A DNA stretch of 16,002 nt from Dehalococcoidia bacterium (GTDB lineage: Bacteria; Chloroflexota; Dehalococcoidia; Dehalococcoidales; UBA1222). This document shows, piece by piece, positions 13,894-16,002 of this stretch. Both the position numbers and the translations under genes were made by a program. The notes below the pieces were generated by a model. It made no database searches and was not told the DNA's origin. It saw only the letters and a program-made list of their open reading frames with translations. The stretch is taken from contig WRDV01000012.1 in NCBI GenBank assembly GCA_009779655.1, positions 1-16,002 on the forward strand. Direction: 5' to 3'. Each line of letters starts with the position of its first letter. The stretch's first letter is position 1.

Positions 13894-14637
13894 TTAGTAA
13901 CCTATATTTTCCTTGTAGAGCCGCGGAGTAATCATATAATTTCCGTATACATAACTTTGTGAGTTGCCAATGATAATTAGCGTATCAGTCGGCAGTGTCA
14001 ATTTTGGCAATTCGCCAAGTGTCGTCAGAAGCAGTTTCTCATCAGGCGTGCTAGCCTGGCTCAATACTCCCACAGGAGTATTGAGATGGCGTTCCTGCTG
14101 AATTAAGGCAATAGCTTCTTCCAGCCTAGTTGCGCCGAGTTTGCCAAAAGGATTATATATAACCATTACAAAATCGGCAGATATTGCAGCCGATAAACGA
14201 CGGCAGATAGTAGTCCAAGGCGTGTTTTGATCGCAAAGACTAATACTGGCGCTATCACTGCCAAGTGCTGCGCCTAGGCGTGCCGAAGCATAGACAGCCA
14301 ATCCCAATCCCGGCACTATCTCGGTTTCTATCATCAAATTTTGTTGGCGCAAATAATCCAAAAAAGTAGCCGCAATTGCATATATGCCAGGGTCTCCGCT
14401 TGACACAATAACAACATCTTGGCCGTTCAGGGCTTTCTCCACTGCCGCACGAGATCTCTCCAATGGGTTCTGATTGATAGTTATTATTTCCTTGCCGCGT
14501 GCCATATGCGCTATTTGGGCTAAATTATCAGGATGCCCAATAACTATTGACGCGCGTTCAATGGCTGCCTGTGCGCAATGCGTTATATGCTCCGCCTGCC
14601 CAGGACCTATACCCACCAGAAATATTTTAGCGCTCAT
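13894..14637 (-). CDS. cobJ: Precorrin-3B C17-methyltransferase (CobJ/CbiH)
   Basis: The 247-residue protein belongs to the SAM-dependent tetrapyrrole methylase family. GIGPG (9-13), SSGDPGIYA (from 79), a SLCDQNTPW block, ADFVMVIYNPFG, and a C-terminal YGNYMITPRLY match CobJ/CbiH, which methylates C17 and contracts the ring in corrin synthesis. No other cobalamin gene lies in the window. I chose the ATG at 14637 because GGAGAG (14643-14648) lies 5 nt upstream; a longer frame from 14682 runs across the promoter and has no such site. Confidence 0.85.
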   Translation of the reverse strand: MSAKIFLVGIGPGQAEHITHCAQAAIERASIVIGHPDNLAQIAHMARGKEIITINQNPLERSRAAVEKALNGQDVVIVSSGDPGIYAIAATFLDYLRQQNLMIETEIVPGLGLAVYASARLGAALGSDSASISLCDQNTPWTTICRRLSAAISADFVMVIYNPFGKLGATRLEEAIALIQQERHLNTPVGVLSQASTPDEKLLLTTLGELPKLTLPTDTLIIIGNSQSYVYGNYMITPRLYKENIGY

Positions 14638-14642
14638 GATTT

Positions 14643-14648
14643 CTCTCC
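14643..14648 (-). promoter_or_regulatory. Ribosome binding site of cobJ
   Basis: On the minus strand GGAGAG lies 5 nt before the ATG at 14637-14635 and decides this start over the in-frame ATG at 14682. Confidence 0.65.
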
Positions 14649-14653
14649 AGAAT

Positions 14654-14682
14654 AGCATAGGGCAGGCGCTACATGGCGTCAA
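14654..14682 (-). promoter_or_regulatory. Promoter of cobJ
   Basis: On the minus strand TTGACG (14677-14682), a 17-bp spacer and TATGCT (14654-14659). The expected start near 14647 gives a very short leader of about 10 nt that cuts into the ribosome binding site. Confidence 0.55.
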
Positions 14683-14701
14683 GGCTTAAGCTCTATCCAT
14701 T

Positions 14702-14751
14702 TGTCAGTAAAAGAGGGGTTTAGTCGTTGACTGGACACTCTTTTACTGACA
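14702..14751. repeat. Perfect 14-bp inverted repeat in the cobJ/mocA spacer
   Basis: TGTCAGTAAAAGAG (14702-14715) and CTCTTTTACTGACA (14738-14751) are exact reverse complements separated by 22 bp. The centre holds a further AGTC-GTT-GACT (14722-14732). The right arm lies between the -35 and -10 of the mocA promoter, as expected for an operator; a cruciform or transcript hairpin is an alternative. Confidence 0.85.
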
Positions 14752-14760
14752 TACTATACA
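14732..14760 (+). promoter_or_regulatory. Promoter of the mocA-like operon
   Basis: TGGACA (14732-14737), a 17-bp spacer and TATACA (14755-14760) would start transcription near 14767 and give a leader of about 44 nt. Confidence 0.5.
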
Positions 14761-14801
14761 TTCAATTGTTGCCAGTAATGGTCGACACATACTTACACCA
14801 C

Positions 14802-14807
14802 GGAGGT
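14802..14807 (+). promoter_or_regulatory. Ribosome binding site fixing the GTG start at 14811
   Basis: GGAGGT lies close before GTG 14811. The frame is open back to 14727, but that part covers the promoter and inverted repeat and encodes no family sequence. Confidence 0.65.
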
Positions 14808-14810
14808 ATC

Positions 14811-15440
14811 GTGAGTAAATCGAAAACGCCTGCGGTAGCCGCCATTCTGCTAGCCGCCGGAAAATCGGAGCGCATGGGAGAAAATAAGCTGTTGCTTCCT
14901 TTTGGCAAGCGTCTAATAATACAGCGCACCTTGGATAACTTGATAGCTTCGCGTGCACAGACAGTTATTGTGGTGTTGGGTTCCAGAGCTGCCGAAATAA
15001 ACGAAGTTATCGGACAGCGCAATGTGACAACCGTATTTAATCCTAATTATGCATACGGCATGAACACATCTTTGGCTGCCGGGATTAAAACTGTGGAAAA
15101 TCATGTTAAATTTATCTTGGTGGCACTGGGTGATCAACCTCTTGTCACCACGCAAACGTATGATACTCTTATTGCGACCGCCATGTGCACAGATAAGGGG
15201 ATTCTTGTACCAACTTATGCCGGCAAACGCGGTAACCCTATTGTATTATCAATCGGCTACCGCACTGCTCTGCTTGGACTAAGCGGCGATATAGGCGGGC
15301 GGGAGTTGTTGCGCGCTTATTCCGGTGACGTACTGGAAGTGCCGGTAGAGGATAAGGGTATTATTATAAATATTAACACCTATGTCGAATACGAGAAACA
15401 ATTAAAAAACAGTTCGGAAGAAGCTGGCGGCGATGGCTAA
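14811..15440 (+). CDS. MocA-like molybdenum cofactor nucleotidyltransferase
   Basis: The 209-residue protein has the NTP-transferase signature LLAAGKSERMGENKLLLPFGK (residues 13-33) and the metal-binding LGDQP (106-110), with NPNYAYGMNTSLAAG between, as in MocA/MobA and their relatives. MocA links CMP to molybdopterin for xanthine dehydrogenase-family enzymes; a GMP-transferring or selenium-dependent hydroxylase accessory role is possible. It starts at GTG. Its 3' end overlaps the following MoeA-like gene by 8 nt, which implies translational coupling. The promoter carries an operator-like inverted repeat. Confidence 0.85.
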   Translation: MSKSKTPAVAAILLAAGKSERMGENKLLLPFGKRLIIQRTLDNLIASRAQTVIVVLGSRAAEINEVIGQRNVTTVFNPNYAYGMNTSLAAGIKTVENHVKFILVALGDQPLVTTQTYDTLIATAMCTDKGILVPTYAGKRGNPIVLSIGYRTALLGLSGDIGGRELLRAYSGDVLEVPVEDKGIIININTYVEYEKQLKNSSEEAGGDG

Positions 15441-15909
15441 AAAAATCAACGTGGAACAGGCTGAAGGGCTGGTATTAGCGCATAATATCACGCGTACTAC
15501 CCCAAAGCACGAAGATCAACTTTCTCTTGCACGCGGTCATATTATTCGGAGCGTAGATATTATAGCCTTGTCCGGCTTAGGCCAGAAGCATATCTATGTA
15601 ATAGACAATGATGATGACGTAAATGAAGATGAGGCTGCATACCGCTTGGCTACGGCTTTCGTCGGATCAGAAGTAACTTTGTCAAAAGTTGATGAGGGTT
15701 GTATCAATCTACTTGCTACTTCCCATGGAGTGCTTAATATTAATATCCCGTTTCTACAGGAGATTAACTCTTTTGACAAAGTGGTATTGTTCACGCGTCA
15801 CAATGGCACTGCCTGCTATCCTAACATGCTGTTAGCCGGCACAAAGATTACTCCACTATTTATTCCCGCCGCTGACTTGCAGCAGATAGAAACATTATGG
15901 GCCTGTTGA
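15433..15909 (+). CDS. Half-length MoeA-like molybdopterin-binding protein
   Basis: The 158-residue product resembles the N-terminal half of the MoeA-like molybdopterin-binding proteins found beside mocA and xanthine dehydrogenase-type genes: VEQAEGLVLAHNITRT, RGHIIRSVDI, LGQKHIYVID, NEDEAAYRLA, GVLNINIPFLQEIN and LLAGTKITPLFI. Relatives as I recall them continue with a MoaB/Mog-type molybdopterin-binding domain to about 340 residues; here the protein stops after the first part. The domain could be lost, supplied by another gene, or cut off by a frameshift. It overlaps the mocA-like gene by 8 nt. Confidence 0.7.
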   Translation: MAKKINVEQAEGLVLAHNITRTTPKHEDQLSLARGHIIRSVDIIALSGLGQKHIYVIDNDDDVNEDEAAYRLATAFVGSEVTLSKVDEGCINLLATSHGVLNINIPFLQEINSFDKVVLFTRHNGTACYPNMLLAGTKITPLFIPAADLQQIETLWAC

Positions 15910-16002
15910 ATAATGGTCTAAAAAAGTGGCTTTCCAATGAAATATCGACTGCGATAGTTGGAACAACAGCAAAAAAGCTCTGTTGCAACCTCGAAAACCA
16001 TA
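15897..16002 (+). CDS. Start of a further gene, cut by the window edge
   Basis: An open frame starts at ATG 15897, overlaps the end of the MoeA-like gene by 13 nt, and runs off the window (35 residues, MGLLNNGLKKWLSNEISTAI...). The overlap pattern resembles that of the two genes before it, suggesting one operon. The visible part is too short to assign. The segment AIVGTTAKKL faintly recalls the P-loop start of YqeC-type accessory proteins or the start of a MoaB/Mog domain, but neither is convincing. No strong ribosome binding site is seen. Confidence 0.4.
   Translation, partial: MGLLNNGLKKWLSNEISTAIVGTTAKKLCCNLENH

Overview
The window reads as ordinary chromosome of a free-living bacterium with moderate GC. 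Most intergenic spaces are short to medium, and genes lie on both strands. I see no tRNA, rRNA, insertion sequence, phage gene or CRISPR array. The gene content (a mycoredoxin-like glutaredoxin, TatA plus a long-tailed TatB-like protein and TatC, a sensor-less ModE regulator, molybdenum-cofactor genes, a corrin-ring methyltransferase) suggests an anaerobic Chloroflexota-type organism, perhaps Dehalococcoidia. That placement rests on protein flavour only and is tentative.

Left part (1-4667): a secreted lipoprotein with a clear promoter and terminator; a 750-bp gene-free stretch holding four tandem 11-bp repeats and a foldable element; a zinc-ribbon/TM2 membrane protein; a divergent PlsY-like acyltransferase; a mycoredoxin-like protein; a convergent CPBP membrane protease; and a hemolysin III family membrane protein whose best-placed start codon is ATA.

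Middle part (4668-7672): a second glutaredoxin-like protein (CPWC), an RsuA/RluB-type rRNA pseudouridine synthase, 3-methyladenine DNA glycosylase I (with deviating arginine codon use), a tiny two-helix membrane protein, and a VTT/DedA-like membrane protein.

Tat region (7673-9989): a near-consensus promoter drives a roughly 245-nt strongly folded leader, then tatA and a strong hairpin terminator. After a 307-bp gap come tatB-like and tatC with their own promoter. Together they would form the twin-arginine translocase that exports folded cofactor-containing enzymes.

Right part (9990-16002): a lactonase-type beta-propeller lipoprotein, a stand-alone ModE DNA-binding domain, a YkgJ-type cysteine-cluster protein, RlmN and CobJ on the minus strand, and a divergent MocA-like nucleotidyltransferase overlapped by a half-length MoeA-like molybdopterin-binding protein; another gene starts at the right edge. 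The cobJ/mocA divergent spacer contains a perfect 14-bp inverted repeat whose right arm lies between the -35 and -10 of the mocA promoter. Tat export, ModE and the Mo-cofactor genes fit an organism that relies on exported molybdoenzymes.

No gene cluster here looks like a wholly new system. The items most worth following up are non-coding: the tatA leader RNA, the 11-bp tandem repeats, the mocA operator-like repeat, and several genes that look leaderless or use an odd start codon.
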